From Anaerosolibacter sp. (lineage in GTDB: Bacteria; Bacillota; Clostridia; Peptostreptococcales; Thermotaleaceae), in contig NZ_JARBTM010000024.1 in assembly GCF_029240175.1 (NCBI RefSeq), forward strand, positions 1 through 38,886: a DNA stretch of 38,886 nt. The letters run 5' to 3'. Positions within the stretch are counted from its first letter, which is position 1. Every line of letters starts with the position of its first letter. Made by a program: the position numbers and the translations under genes. Shown here in pieces: positions 1 through 10,000 of the stretch. The notes under the pieces are model-generated. The model saw only the letters and a list, made by a program, of their open reading frames with translations. It was not told the origin of the DNA and made no database searches.

Positions 1-112
1 CACCAATGTTTGGCATTACCATACCGCTTAAAAATCTACCGAACCTTTGAATTCCTTCTCTGGTTCCTTTGCCTTCTGGGCCCTTTACACTTGCTGATGC
101 ACCTTGTGACAT
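1..112 (-). CDS. mtlA: Mannitol PTS transporter subunit IICB (MtlA), N-terminal fragment
   Basis: Only the first 37 codons are inside the window; the gene runs off the left edge on the minus strand. The start ATG at 112 has an AGGGGG ribosome site 6-7 nt upstream. The encoded peptide contains FGRFLSGMVMPNIG, the hallmark at the start of the membrane IIC domain of mannitol-specific enzyme II, after about 20 polar residues. The family imports and phosphorylates mannitol across the cytoplasmic membrane using phosphate from HPr/EIIA. The rest of the IIC and IIB domains cannot be seen, so specificity rests on this short motif alone. A promoter with an overlapping inverted repeat lies about 90 nt upstream. 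Confidence 0.75.
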   Translation of the reverse strand, partial: MSQGASASVKGPEGKGTREGIQRFGRFLSGMVMPNIG

Positions 113-199
113 ATGAATCCCCCTTTTTATAAAATTTTGGCATGAATAATTAGTGACATAACTAAATGGCCATTTTAGTCAGACTTTTCTGTTAACTAG

Positions 200-232
200 A
201 TTATATGTTGTCAATGCCATATAGACAACATA
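200..232 (-). promoter_or_regulatory. mtlA promoter with overlapping inverted-repeat operator candidate
   Basis: On the minus strand there is TTGTCT (228-223), a 17-nt spacer and TATAAT (205-200), giving a 5' leader of about 85 nt before mtlA. A perfect 9-bp inverted repeat, TATGTTGTC at 204-212 and GACAACATA at 224-232, covers the -35 and spacer, where a repressor or activator would bind. A second short inverted repeat (GTCAT/ATGAC, 255-266) lies further upstream. The regulator is not in the window. Confidence 0.55.
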
Positions 233-289
233 AAGATATTAACAGGGTGTCGCTGTCATTCATGACATAATTGAAGGTTGTATAAACAT

Positions 290-322
290 AAAAAGAAACT
301 ACAGAAAATATTCCGTAGTTTC
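290..322 (-). terminator. Intrinsic terminator of the CAP-domain gene
   Basis: A 10-bp stem (313-322 with 295-304, GAAACTAC core) with an 8-nt loop is followed on the minus strand by a T-run at 294-290, just downstream of the stop of the CAP-domain gene at 336. Confidence 0.8.
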
Positions 323-335
323 CTCATTCATACAA

Positions 336-1166
336 TTATCTAGTTTTTATAAACATTTGTGTATATTTATAACTATTGTAGTTTGTCGTGTCTTTTGCTA
401 TCCCTATACCGATATGGGTAAAGTTAGGGTTTAAAATATTCTTTCGATGACCGTCAGAAGTCATGAAAGCCGTATGGGCTCTTGATACACTAGAATTGAT
501 CGCAATATTTTCACCTGCAGTGGAATAGCTGATTCCAAATTGTTTCATCATGTCAAAAGGACTTCCATAGGTCGGGGATGTATGAGAAAAATACTTGTTT
601 CTCGCCATATCTTCTGACTTTTCTTGTGCCACAGGCATCAATCCCTCGTGAAGCTGCAGAGGTGCAACCCCCGCCTTGGCTCGTTCTGCATTGATTAATT
701 CCAGCATCTCATAGACACCAGCTTGGTATTTTCCAGTCTCCACAGGCTGCTGTGGTGCAGGCTTGGGCGCTGGAGCGGGTTGTGGCACTGGTTGTGGTGC
801 TGGTACCGGAATTGGCTGTGGAGTCGGTTCGGGTTCTGGTGTCGGTATTGGCTGTGGTTTAGGCTGAGGTACTGGTTGTGGCACTGGCCCAGGAGCAGCT
901 TCCCCATCACCATTGACTTCTATAACTTCTACCGGGATGGGCAAAGGTTTATTTGGATAATATTTTATGTATGTCTTATACCAGGCATACACATCCTTGA
1001 TTCTGTAGGTCTTGGACGGTGTAACATAGGTAAGATTCGTTTTGTTGTATTCCTTGCCATCCACATATACCTTATATTGTGCTTCTGCACTTGCCATTGA
1101 ACTGAATGGTACCACAAGCAAGGCCGATGTTAATAACATAGATAATCCTTTTTTCATTTTATTCAT
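336..1166 (-). CDS. Secreted CAP/SCP-domain protein with proline-rich linker
   Basis: This 276-aa protein has a signal peptide (residues 1-28, Lys-rich then hydrophobic, ending ASA) and a short N-terminal region up to about residue 90. A PQP/APKP-type proline-rich linker follows (about 93-140), then a C-terminal CAP domain (about 145-276) of the YkwD/SCP type. Visible CAP signatures are LINAERAKAG, the HEGL...A..KS.DMA helix, YFSHTSP, GENIA and the H-R-NILNP motif before a terminal beta strand. These include the family's conserved His and Glu positions. Such proteins are extracellular in Firmicutes and some are tied to the spore coat or cell wall; the biochemical activity of bacterial members is unsettled. 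The start has AAAAGGAG 10 nt upstream. The gene is monocistronic between two hairpins. Confidence 0.88.
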   Translation of the reverse strand: MNKMKKGLSMLLTSALLVVPFSSMASAEAQYKVYVDGKEYNKTNLTYVTPSKTYRIKDVYAWYKTYIKYYPNKPLPIPVEVIEVNGDGEAAPGPVPQPVPQPKPQPIPTPEPEPTPQPIPVPAPQPVPQPAPAPKPAPQQPVETGKYQAGVYEMLELINAERAKAGVAPLQLHEGLMPVAQEKSEDMARNKYFSHTSPTYGSPFDMMKQFGISYSTAGENIAINSSVSRAHTAFMTSDGHRKNILNPNFTHIGIGIAKDTTNYNSYKYTQMFIKTR

Positions 1167-1342
1167 TCAGACTCATCTCCTTTTCATTTATCATTGTCTA
1201 TATTGTAGTAATCGTAAATGTACTGTTTATGAACGATATTAGGTATATTATACAATGATATACAGCTTCATGGGGGATGCAATATATGGTATAACAGAGG
1301 ATAGACCTCAGAAATACAAAATGATGGTTTCAATGGAAAAAC

Positions 1343-1390
1343 AAAGAAAAAGAACTCCAGCCATTTTTTTGACTGAAGCTCTTTTTCTTT
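1343..1390 (-). terminator. Terminator after the GGDEF-EAL gene
   Basis: A 20-bp near-perfect stem (1371-1390 with 1343-1362, AAAGAAAAAGA arms) with an 8-nt loop lies 48 nt downstream of the stop at 1438 and is followed on the minus strand by GTTTTTCC. The arms' A/T-rich ends make it potentially bidirectional. Confidence 0.75.
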
Positions 1391-1437
1391 GAAAAATGAG
1401 GTTGTGTACTTGCCATACAGTAAAAATCTCTCCGCCA

Positions 1438-3933
1438 TCAATTATCAATTTTTTTATCTCTTAACAACAGTTTCTCAATTTCTTCTGCTGGTACAGGCTT
1501 ACTGAATAAATAGCCTTGTCCGAAATCACAGCCATACTCTTGTAGTATTTTATATTGCGTCTCTGTTTCTATGCCCTCGGCCGTAACAATAACATTCATA
1601 TTATGGGCAAGATCGATAATGGTTTTGGCGATAAACCGTTCATCAAGGTGCTCTGTAATGTCTCTTACAAAGGATCTATCTATCTTTATCATATCAATCG
1701 GCAGTTTCTTTAAATAATTTAAAGAGGAGTATCCTGTCCCAAAATCATCCAAAGCCACCCTCATATTCATGCTCCGCAGCATATTTAGTGTATGTATCGA
1801 TTGTCGCAAATCGTGAAGGGCAACATTTTCTGTAATTTCAAACAAAAGGTTCCTTCCATTGACCCCCATCTCGTCGGTAGTATGGATAATTTTCTCTATA
1901 AGATCCTGTTGTCTGAGCTGTCTCGCTGACAAATTGACAGACATATAAATTTGGAGTAAATCCATGTTATACCAATTCTTTAATTGCCGACAGGCTTCCT
2001 GAATTACCCATTCTCCAATATGTATGATCGCCCCAGACTCTTCTGCAAAAGGAATAAAATCATTGGGCGGAACCATACCCCGCTCAGGATGCAGCCATCG
2101 TATCAAAGCTTCTACACCAATAATTTTACCAGTGCTCAAATTAATCAATGGTTGATAATAAAGGATAAATTCTTTATTCATTAATGCATTTCTTAAGTCC
2201 ATTTCCATGTTAAAAAAGTTTAGTGACTTTTCATGCATCTCTGGGGTATAGAAAGCAAAAGAGTTTTTCTCATTCTCCTTGGCAGCATACATGGCTGTAT
2301 CTGCATTTTTTAATAAGGCTTGTACATCTTGTCCATCATCTGGATAAATAGCAATGCCTACACTACTGGTAATATACAATTCGTTGCCCTCGATCACCCA
2401 GGATTTGTTAATGGCTTCCATAATGGCAATCACCTCACTATGGAATGTCGTGGCATCCATCACATTGGGTAAAATAACCGCAAATTCGTCTCCACTCAAA
2501 CGGGATATATTCATCCCCTCCTTCATCGTGGCCCGAAGTCCATCGGCAATACCCTGTAACAGCTTATCTCCATAGTGATGACCTAGGGTGTCATTAATTT
2601 TCTTGAAATTATCTAAATCTAAGTATAGTAATGCTAACTTTTTTTCATTCGTTTTTGCCTGTAGTATCTGTTTCTCTAAGATTTTTTCAAACATCTGCCG
2701 ATTGGGTAAGTTCGTCAGTCCATCATAGTAGGCCAAGGACATAAGCTTGCTTTCCATGGCTTTACGTTCTGTAATGTCCGTCCCCATGGCAATAATACCT
2801 AAAATCGTGCCTTTGCTATCGCGGAAGACACTGTTGTTCCATAAAATATCCACCCGTCGGCCTTCTCTGGTAACAACCTGATTTTCTTGGTTTTGTATTG
2901 TTTCTCCTCTTAAGATGGCTTGCATGATCTCGTCGGTCTGTTTTCTATTTTCCTGCGGTATGAACATATCAAACCATTTGGTTCCTAGCACTTCATTTTT
3001 TGTATACCCTGTCAGTTTCTCAGCAAATGAATTAAACTCAAAAATTCTACCTTCCGTATCCACACCTAAAATAAACACAGCTGCCCCATGAATAATATTT
3101 TGATACAGCTCCTTTTCTTGATAAAGGCGTTCTTGCAGTTCCATATACTCCGTAATATCTGTATGGGATCCAGCAACCCGCACAGGGCGGCCTTCCTTAT
3201 CCCAAATTCCTTTTCCACGGCTTAGAATCCATCGATATCCTCCATCTTTACATTTCAGTCGGTAAGTGCTTTCATATATTCCTGACTGGGATGCTAAATA
3301 GGATTCTATCAGCTTCACTGCCTTTTCCCGATCTTCAGGATGCAGCAGTTGTTTCCAGCTGTCATGTCGGTTCGGAATCTCTGTATCATCATAGCCAAAG
3401 GAGCTCTTCCCCTTTAACGAAAAGAAATAGTTGTCGCTTTCCAGATCCCAGTCCCAAATACCATCATTGGCACCCTCTACTGCCAACTCGTAGCGCTGAT
3501 CGCTTATCATTAATGCATTTCGATGCTTCTCAATTTCATCAAACTGATGGATCAACTCTTCATCCATTGCCAACAACTCTTCATGGGTTGCACTTAAATC
3601 CTCAAAACCTTCAAAGATTTTATCAACGGCTTTTTTAAACAAGTTGATCTTCTCGTAAATGATAAAGTAGAATATTAATCCTGTCAGTGCCACATAGAAC
3701 CAGCCTTTGTAGGTTCCCAGCTGTATAAGCATATCTGGGTCCCTCACCAAGAAGCTTAATATCATATCTGATAACAATATCCATAGTCCTCCTATGAATA
3801 CATACAGAGCGATAATTTTTAGTGTTTCCTCCCTAGGTTTCAACTGAGTTTTAGCTTCCAAATAATCCGAGAACTGGCTTTGAATATCCCGAATTTTATC
3901 ATCGAACCATATTGCATCCTTCCTCACCTTCAT
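1438..3933 (-). CDS. Membrane PAS-PAS-GGDEF-EAL c-di-GMP signalling protein
   Basis: This 831-aa protein has two transmembrane helices (about 39-62 and 76-93), a coiled-coil linker (95-140) and two PAS/PAC sensor modules (about 145-265 and 270-395). A GGDEF domain (about 398-560) and an EAL domain (about 575-825) follow. The cyclase signature is SGDEF (480-484) rather than GGDEF, so cyclase activity may be reduced or the domain may act as a GTP sensor. The EAL half looks catalytically complete: EALIRW (608-613), NLSARQ, ITEN, DDFGTGYSS, the K of MIKIDRSF, AEGIE and GQGY are all present. The likely net role is a membrane-anchored c-di-GMP phosphodiesterase under PAS control. The start has GGGGGATAT about 7 nt upstream. 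The ligand is unknown. Confidence 0.9.
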   Translation of the reverse strand: MKVRKDAIWFDDKIRDIQSQFSDYLEAKTQLKPREETLKIIALYVFIGGLWILLSDMILSFLVRDPDMLIQLGTYKGWFYVALTGLIFYFIIYEKINLFKKAVDKIFEGFEDLSATHEELLAMDEELIHQFDEIEKHRNALMISDQRYELAVEGANDGIWDWDLESDNYFFSLKGKSSFGYDDTEIPNRHDSWKQLLHPEDREKAVKLIESYLASQSGIYESTYRLKCKDGGYRWILSRGKGIWDKEGRPVRVAGSHTDITEYMELQERLYQEKELYQNIIHGAAVFILGVDTEGRIFEFNSFAEKLTGYTKNEVLGTKWFDMFIPQENRKQTDEIMQAILRGETIQNQENQVVTREGRRVDILWNNSVFRDSKGTILGIIAMGTDITERKAMESKLMSLAYYDGLTNLPNRQMFEKILEKQILQAKTNEKKLALLYLDLDNFKKINDTLGHHYGDKLLQGIADGLRATMKEGMNISRLSGDEFAVILPNVMDATTFHSEVIAIMEAINKSWVIEGNELYITSSVGIAIYPDDGQDVQALLKNADTAMYAAKENEKNSFAFYTPEMHEKSLNFFNMEMDLRNALMNKEFILYYQPLINLSTGKIIGVEALIRWLHPERGMVPPNDFIPFAEESGAIIHIGEWVIQEACRQLKNWYNMDLLQIYMSVNLSARQLRQQDLIEKIIHTTDEMGVNGRNLLFEITENVALHDLRQSIHTLNMLRSMNMRVALDDFGTGYSSLNYLKKLPIDMIKIDRSFVRDITEHLDERFIAKTIIDLAHNMNVIVTAEGIETETQYKILQEYGCDFGQGYLFSKPVPAEEIEKLLLRDKKIDN

Positions 3934-4187
3934 CGGATATCCCCCTTTCCCTTCAGGTCTCGTGAATGTGATCTCCCAATGGCATAATACGATTGCGCCC
4001 CGCCCCTATTACGATTTTGTGTATTAAATAGACACTAACATTTCTGCATCTAGCATTTAATAATAATTCTTTTTATTACTTATATAATTAGCGTTTTTTT
4101 GTTATTTTCCTGCCAAACCTTGCCATTACAAAATAGCAAATGTTTCGCTATTTTTCGACATTTTGTATTGATTCATTATCTTTTTTT
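3934..4187. other. Gene-free AT-rich spacer with one small hairpin
   Basis: No coding signal is visible. It holds the upstream region of the GGDEF-EAL gene, where I see no convincing -35/-10 pair, and a perfect 8-bp hairpin, AAAATAGC (4130-4137) and GCTATTTT (4147-4154), with a T-run on the plus side. Confidence 0.5.
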
Positions 4188-4216
4188 AAAACAAAAGACC
4201 CAGCTTATGCTAGGTC
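4188..4216 (-). terminator. recQ terminator
   Basis: GACCTAGC/GCTGGGTC arms (4216-4209 with 4204-4197, one G-U pair) with a 4-nt loop are followed by TTTTGTTTT on the minus strand, 24 nt after the recQ stop. Confidence 0.8.
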
Positions 4217-4239
4217 CCTATCTTAGAACTGAAATAAGT

Positions 4240-6387
4240 TTAAACAGCCTGCTGACTCCGCTGCTTTAAAAGTACCTTCTTGATATCAAAATAGGATATC
4301 TCCTCTGGTAATGCTTCTTTGATTGGCTTGAGGTATTCATCTCCAACCTTGTGAATCACTTCTAATATCTGTCGCTCTATATTCTCATCTACCATTCCAT
4401 GAAAGTCTATCTCGAGCCCTTCACCAAAACACTTTTCTAAATGATTTAGTATCGTGTTTTCTGTACAAGCTCTCACTTCAGCCATTTCTTCTATGGATAA
4501 ACCCTGTTGATGCAGCGCATAGGTCACTAGATGGGTTTTGGTCTTGTCTGTCCCCTTTTCTTTCATTTGGGAGCCTTCGTCTAACGTTGAAACAACAGCT
4601 TCAATATTATTTTCATTCATATAACTTTTAATCACATGGAGAAATGCTTCTCCATAGGTTTCCCCCTTAACTTCACCAATACCTTTTATCCTCAACAATT
4701 CATCTTTGCTTTCTGGCAAATACATGGCCATTTCTTTTAGTGTCGTATCAGGAAAGATAATATAAGGAGGCACATGCTTTTCTAAGGCAATCTTCCCACG
4801 TAAAACCTTTAGCTCTTTTAACAAGTCTTCATGAACGACTGCTTCCGTCGTACTTTCTACGACTGTCAGATCTTGACGTTTATACACTTCTTCTTTTCCC
4901 TTTAATACAGCTGCAGACTGAGGTGTTAGCTTGACCAAAGGATACTTCCCTTCTGTCAAACCAAGATACCCTTCTGCCACAAGAAAAAGAATCATTTGCT
5001 GGATCTCTTTTGTTTTATAATCCTCCATGATGCCATAGGTTGAAAGCTGCTGAAAACCTAATTCTAGGATTTTTTTGTTTTTCGACCCATGCAAGACATT
5101 GGCTACCATGGTAACACCAAAGCCTTCCTTCATCCTATAAACACAGGAAAGAATCTTTTTGGCTTCCAAGGTGATATTTTTCTTCTCTCTATGATCTAAA
5201 CAATTACTGCATTTACCACATTGTACCCTATCCGATGATTCTCCAAAATAGTCTAGTAGTCTCATTCTAAGACAGTCATGGGTATGACAGTAATCCACCA
5301 GGGTCTGTAGATTTTTATAGACTACCAATTCCCTTTCAGGCTGCATGGCTGTAATTTCAATCAGATACTTTTGCTTCACTACATCCTGGGGGGAGAATAG
5401 CAAAATACACTCGCTATTTTCTCCATCCCTGCCTGCCCTGCCAGCTTCTTGATAATAAGCTTCAATGTTCTTTGGCATATTATAATGAATCACAAACCGA
5501 ACATTGGATTTATCAATTCCCATACCAAAGGCATTGGTAGCGATCATAATTAGACTTTGATCATAGATAAAAGAATCCTGGGCTCTTTGCCTCTCTTCGT
5601 TTCCCATTCCTCCATGGTACATGCTGACAGAAAAACCCTTGTCTCCTAATTCTTTGCTCAAACTCTCTACTTCTTTTCTTGTGGCACAATAGATGATTCC
5701 TGAGTGTTCTTGATGATTTCTTAAATAGTCCAAGAGATATTTTTTCTTATCTATTCCTTTTTCAACACCAAAATAAAGGTTTGGTCGATCAAACCCTGTG
5801 ATAATCTCCAAAGGACGACGAAGCTTTAAAATTTCCTTTATATCTTTTATGATTTCTTCCGTGGCTGTTGCCGTATAGGCACCCAATATGGGCCGTTGAT
5901 TGAGCTTAGCTATAAATCTAGGAATCTCTTTGTAGCTCGGTCTAAAATCATGGCCCCACTGGCTGATACAGTGGGATTCATCAATGGCTACAAAGGGTAT
6001 CCTTATATCCATTAGGATATTTAAAAAATCTGATGCATTTAATCTTTCAGGCGCCACGTACACAAGTTTATACTCACCATTTTTTATTTCTTCAAGCCTT
6101 GCCCTTTGTTCTTGCGCAGTCAAGGTACTGTTTAGATACGTAGCCGATATACCCGATTCCCTTAAGGCATCTACTTGATCTTTCATTAGTGATATCAGGG
6201 GTGAAATCACTAGGGTTACACCCTCCATCAGCAAGGCGGGAATCTGATAACACAGAGATTTCCCCCCGCTGGTAGGCATAATTCCTAAGACGTCTTGTCC
6301 CTTTAATATGGCTTCAATGAGCTCATACTGACCTTTTCTAAAACTTTCATACCCAAAATATTCTTTTAATATACGATTTGGATTCAT
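4240..6387 (-). CDS. recQ: ATP-dependent DNA helicase RecQ
   Basis: RecQ is a 3'-5' superfamily 2 helicase for recombination and stalled-fork repair. In the 715-aa product, from the start chosen here, are the N-terminal QxxxRxGQ-type region (FRKGQYELI), Walker A (TSGGKS), DESHCISQWGHDFRP (motif II and aromatic loop), TATAT (motif III) and QEAGRAGRDG (motif VI). The RecQ-Ct zinc site follows (C-L-R-MR...CGKCSNC), then a winged helix, an HRDC domain (about 520-600) and a C-terminal helix-turn-helix tail typical of Firmicute RecQ. I start at the ATG at 6387 because GAGG lies 7 nt upstream. An in-frame GTG at 6393 would abut the same ribosome site and is unlikely. It stands as a single gene with its own terminator. 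Confidence 0.95.
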   Translation of the reverse strand: MNPNRILKEYFGYESFRKGQYELIEAILKGQDVLGIMPTSGGKSLCYQIPALLMEGVTLVISPLISLMKDQVDALRESGISATYLNSTLTAQEQRARLEEIKNGEYKLVYVAPERLNASDFLNILMDIRIPFVAIDESHCISQWGHDFRPSYKEIPRFIAKLNQRPILGAYTATATEEIIKDIKEILKLRRPLEIITGFDRPNLYFGVEKGIDKKKYLLDYLRNHQEHSGIIYCATRKEVESLSKELGDKGFSVSMYHGGMGNEERQRAQDSFIYDQSLIMIATNAFGMGIDKSNVRFVIHYNMPKNIEAYYQEAGRAGRDGENSECILLFSPQDVVKQKYLIEITAMQPERELVVYKNLQTLVDYCHTHDCLRMRLLDYFGESSDRVQCGKCSNCLDHREKKNITLEAKKILSCVYRMKEGFGVTMVANVLHGSKNKKILELGFQQLSTYGIMEDYKTKEIQQMILFLVAEGYLGLTEGKYPLVKLTPQSAAVLKGKEEVYKRQDLTVVESTTEAVVHEDLLKELKVLRGKIALEKHVPPYIIFPDTTLKEMAMYLPESKDELLRIKGIGEVKGETYGEAFLHVIKSYMNENNIEAVVSTLDEGSQMKEKGTDKTKTHLVTYALHQQGLSIEEMAEVRACTENTILNHLEKCFGEGLEIDFHGMVDENIERQILEVIHKVGDEYLKPIKEALPEEISYFDIKKVLLKQRSQQAV

Positions 6388-6465
6388 CCTCACACCTCAT
6401 TCATCCTCGAGTCACAGGGACAATTCTTTTGACTCTGTTGGACCCTCTATATTCCTTACTTGATT

Positions 6466-6753
6466 TTATTCTGCAAGGGCTTCAAAGAAAAGTTGAACAT
6501 CTATGACCAAATTATCTTCGTTGAAAAGGATAACAAATTCTGTATCATATTCAATCTCCCCATCTTCCCCATCGATAAAGACCGTGCAATTTCCTTGTAT
6601 TGACTCCTTGGTGATGTCCTTAACCACAATATTTATAATATCCATGTCTTCGATTTCAGCGTATTCATAAATATCTTCAGGCAAGCTGTTTTCTAATCCT
6701 ACCAGCAAAATGGCATATATTCTTTCATCGTCGTATTTATGAATTATTTCCAT
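6466..6753 (-). CDS. Small acidic conserved-type hypothetical protein
   Basis: A 95-aa, strongly acidic protein of alternating beta-like hydrophobic and acidic stretches, with no signal peptide or membrane segment. I do not recognise a family. The ATG at 6753 is preferred over the longer frame opening at 6786 because GGGGG lies 8 nt upstream of it. It is read toward recQ but about 78 nt separate them and no shared promoter is evident. It is divergent from the S-layer gene. Confidence 0.6.
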   Translation of the reverse strand: MEIIHKYDDERIYAILLVGLENSLPEDIYEYAEIEDMDIINIVVKDITKESIQGNCTVFIDGEDGEIEYDTEFVILFNEDNLVIDVQLFFEALAE

Positions 6754-6977
6754 CACGAAAACCCCCACTGTTTTTTTATAACACATAGGAAATTATGAAC
6801 ATTAAAAAGCTGTGAATAATTTCATAATTTCCGTTATGTGTTTCAACAAAGCTCTCCTTTAAATCTTCCAAACAAGACTTTGTTATATTATCTCATGGCA
6901 CTATTCAGAAATCAAATTTCTGTGATTTACATTCTTAGAAAAAACTGCTATTTTTAACGATTTCATCTTGTTCCATA

Positions 6978-7023
6978 TTTTCCAGTGTTCTTTCATAGCA
7001 TATTCTTCTTTCAAACTGGAAAA
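6978..7023 (+). promoter_or_regulatory. Long-loop inverted repeat in the S-layer gene leader
   Basis: TTTTCCAGT (6978-6986) and ACTGGAAAA (7015-7023) are perfect 9-bp inverted arms around a 28-nt T-rich loop, ending 35 nt before the S-layer start codon. The 6787-7058 spacer otherwise holds only AT-rich sequence with weak promoter-like hexamers. A stem here could protect or regulate an abundant mRNA; that role is inference. Confidence 0.4.
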
Positions 7024-7058
7024 CTACTAAAGAGCACTATACAAAGGAGGCTAAATCA

Positions 7059-10000
7059 ATGAATATTTTACGGGAAGAACTGATAAGAAGAGGCAATAAC
7101 TATGAATTGGTTATTCATCTTTTCAATCGGGAAGAGGAATTTTCAAAAGAACTATCCACCGAAGATAATCAAGAAGCAGTCAAGTCTGACATATTATCCT
7201 ATGTAAAAAGAAAATATCCAAATATCAAGATTAGTGCCGTACGACTCATGGTGGGTGGTGTACTGCTTACAACCCTTACCCTGGGACAAGCAGGCGCCGC
7301 TTTTGCAGCACCAAAGGATATCGACACCAGCTCAGAGTATGCAAGAGCTGCCATTGAACGCCTCGTGAGTCAGCAGGTAATCGTAGGGGATGAGAAAGGA
7401 AATTTCAATCCAAAGGCTTCCATGGATCGAGATGCTTTTACCACCATGTTGGTGAAAGCCATGGGCTTAGATACCGTGACACCAGATGTCCCCACCTTCA
7501 AAGATGTTCCAAAGGATAACTGGGCATACCCTTTTATTGAAACCGCCGTTGCCAATAATCTCATTTCTGGTGTGAGTGCTGACAGCTTTGCGCCAAAAAC
7601 TCGTATTACCCGTGAGCAGATGGCTGTTATTCTCGTACGCTCATTACGTCTTAGCAGTGATGACATCAAAGGAATGGGCGATCAACTTACTTTCGCAGAT
7701 AAGGGAGATATTTCTGACTATGCCCGGGATGCAGTGGGATTTGCTGTAGCCAACGGACTATTCCGTGGAGATGAAAGCAATCGCTTCCTTGGTAAGAATA
7801 CAGCCACAAGGGAACAGGTTGCAGTGGTTATTGATAAATTCCTGACCAACAAAGATGCTTTACAGCAAGCTGCTGACGCTATAAAGAACACTACATTTAC
7901 CGCCTCCGTTACACCGGACAACCTCACTACGATCCGCCTTGATTTTAACAAAGCCATTACTGCATTGGTTCCTGGAGATGTAAAAATCGCCAATGCAAAC
8001 GGGGGTACGATTGCTGTCACTAATATCACCCTCAGCACCGATGGACGATCTGCTGTTCTTACGACAGATAAGATGACAGCGGGAGTCCCTTATACTGTCT
8101 CCATAGACAGAGAAACCTTAAAGGGTCAAAGTACGGTGACACCGACCGTAGTCGTTCGCGATTTAGCTGTAGAATCAATTACTGCCATCGATGCTAAGAA
8201 TATTCTTATTCAATTCAACAACAAGGTAGAGGCAGGAACAGGTGTAAATGGTGCTGAAAACATGACAAACTATACCATTACCCCAGACAACAGCATTGTT
8301 GGTACAAAGCTTGGTGATGACAAGTCCTCTGTCATTCTCACATTAAATACGGCAATGACAAATGATACGGCCTATACAGTAAAAGTCAGCAAAAATATTA
8401 TGGATGTTGATGGTAAACCCCTTAGTACCACTACAGATTATACTTCATATTTATTTTTCTCAGATCATACCCTACCAACCATTCGTAATATTTCTACGAC
8501 GGAAGTGGGCGCAATTAAGGTTGCATTCAGTGAAAATATGTCTGCGAAGCCTGATACAGTTATTTTGAACGGTCAAACAATCAATCCCGACAATATTTCA
8601 TTTGTCCCAGGAAGTGATTCTGTTACCATTGCTAAAGCAGGTCTTCCAACGAATATTGAGGTTGGAAAAAGTTATCCAATCTATATCAGCGGTGCCAAAG
8701 ACCTTGTTGGCAATACCATGAATCTTTTCCAAGACACATTACGTTACAGCATTACAACAGAGGCTCCAGAAGTTGACGATATCAATGCTGTTGGTGAAAA
8801 TACACTGGAAATCATTTTTACTGAAGCAATTAGTGGTGCCAATACCACTGGCGGAGATAATTCGGCTGTCCTTGGTCTGTCAATTACGAAAAACAATGTT
8901 GCACTGCCCAACTTTACAACTACCACTACGGATGGCAAGATCTTCAGAGTGCAGCTTCCAACAGAGGCTAACGTTTTATTTGATGGTACCAAGAATGAGA
9001 CCTCCGTATCTCTTCAGGTTACAGTAGAAAACTATAAGGATTTGGCAAATAATATTGGCGAGAAATACAGCGATAGAGTTACTGTAAAAAAAGATACCCA
9101 AGCGCCAACCCTAACAAAGGCAGACTATAATTTTACAGATGGAGAGTTTGTATTTACCTTCAATGAAAGCCTTGCTGCCCTAGGAAATACAGGCACGCTG
9201 GCATCAGGCATCACTTTGATTAATAATAATACTGGTGTAAAAACGGAAATCACCGATGTAAATATTAAACCAATCGGAGCCGGTGATACAAGGTTGGTAA
9301 TCCGAAATAGTGGTGCAGAGGGATTGGGTTTAGCGCCAGGTGCCTATACCTTTAGCTTTGCCAAGGGCCTTTTAAAGGATCAAGCTTTAAATGGCGGTAA
9401 TGCCACCACAGCCTTTGGTGCTACAATCTCCGTTCCAACTTCTGCAGCCGATGCTATAAAGCCAGTGGTTGCCAGCATTGCATCTACAACAAAAGATCAG
9501 ATCACTGTTACCTTTAGTGAAGCTGTGAAGGGCGGAGCCGTCAGTGGTTCTGCTACCGATCCTGACAATTTTAGATTAAACGGTGCTGCTCTTCCATCTG
9601 ATACAGTAATTACACTCAATACAGGGCAAAATATTGCCACAATCGCAATGCCCGCAGGTTCCATCGATAAAACCGAAACCAGAATGCTGACAATCGTGGA
9701 TGTAGAGGATCTAGCTGGCAATAAGATCGTTACTATAGATCGACCTGTTAACTTAACTGATAGTACGAAACCAATCCTTCAATCTGCAGCATATGATGCA
9801 GCTGCAGGTGCCATTGTTTTAAGCTTTAGTGAAACCATTCATGGCAGCAACGCAACAACACCAGCTGCTGGTGATTTTATCGTCAAAGTTAATGGTACAA
9901 CCATTACGGACATTACCCTTACGCCGGATACAAAGCATCATCAAGTAAGGCTCACTTCACAAAGTGCTAACTTTAATACTGGTAACATTATCATCACTAC

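Noticed and set aside
776-900. Short tandem repeats that might look like an array
   Set aside because: They are irregular PQP/PAP codon repeats inside a gene; no spacers of constant length, so not CRISPR.
723-1100. Plus-strand open frame rich in Trp/Leu/Arg, and a minus-strand one rich in His/Gln (695-913)
   Set aside because: Both are shadows of the proline-rich linker of the CAP-domain gene in other frames.
8744-9027. Overlapping frames within the S-layer gene on both strands
   Set aside because: Shadows of the main 1005-aa frame, which continues without interruption.
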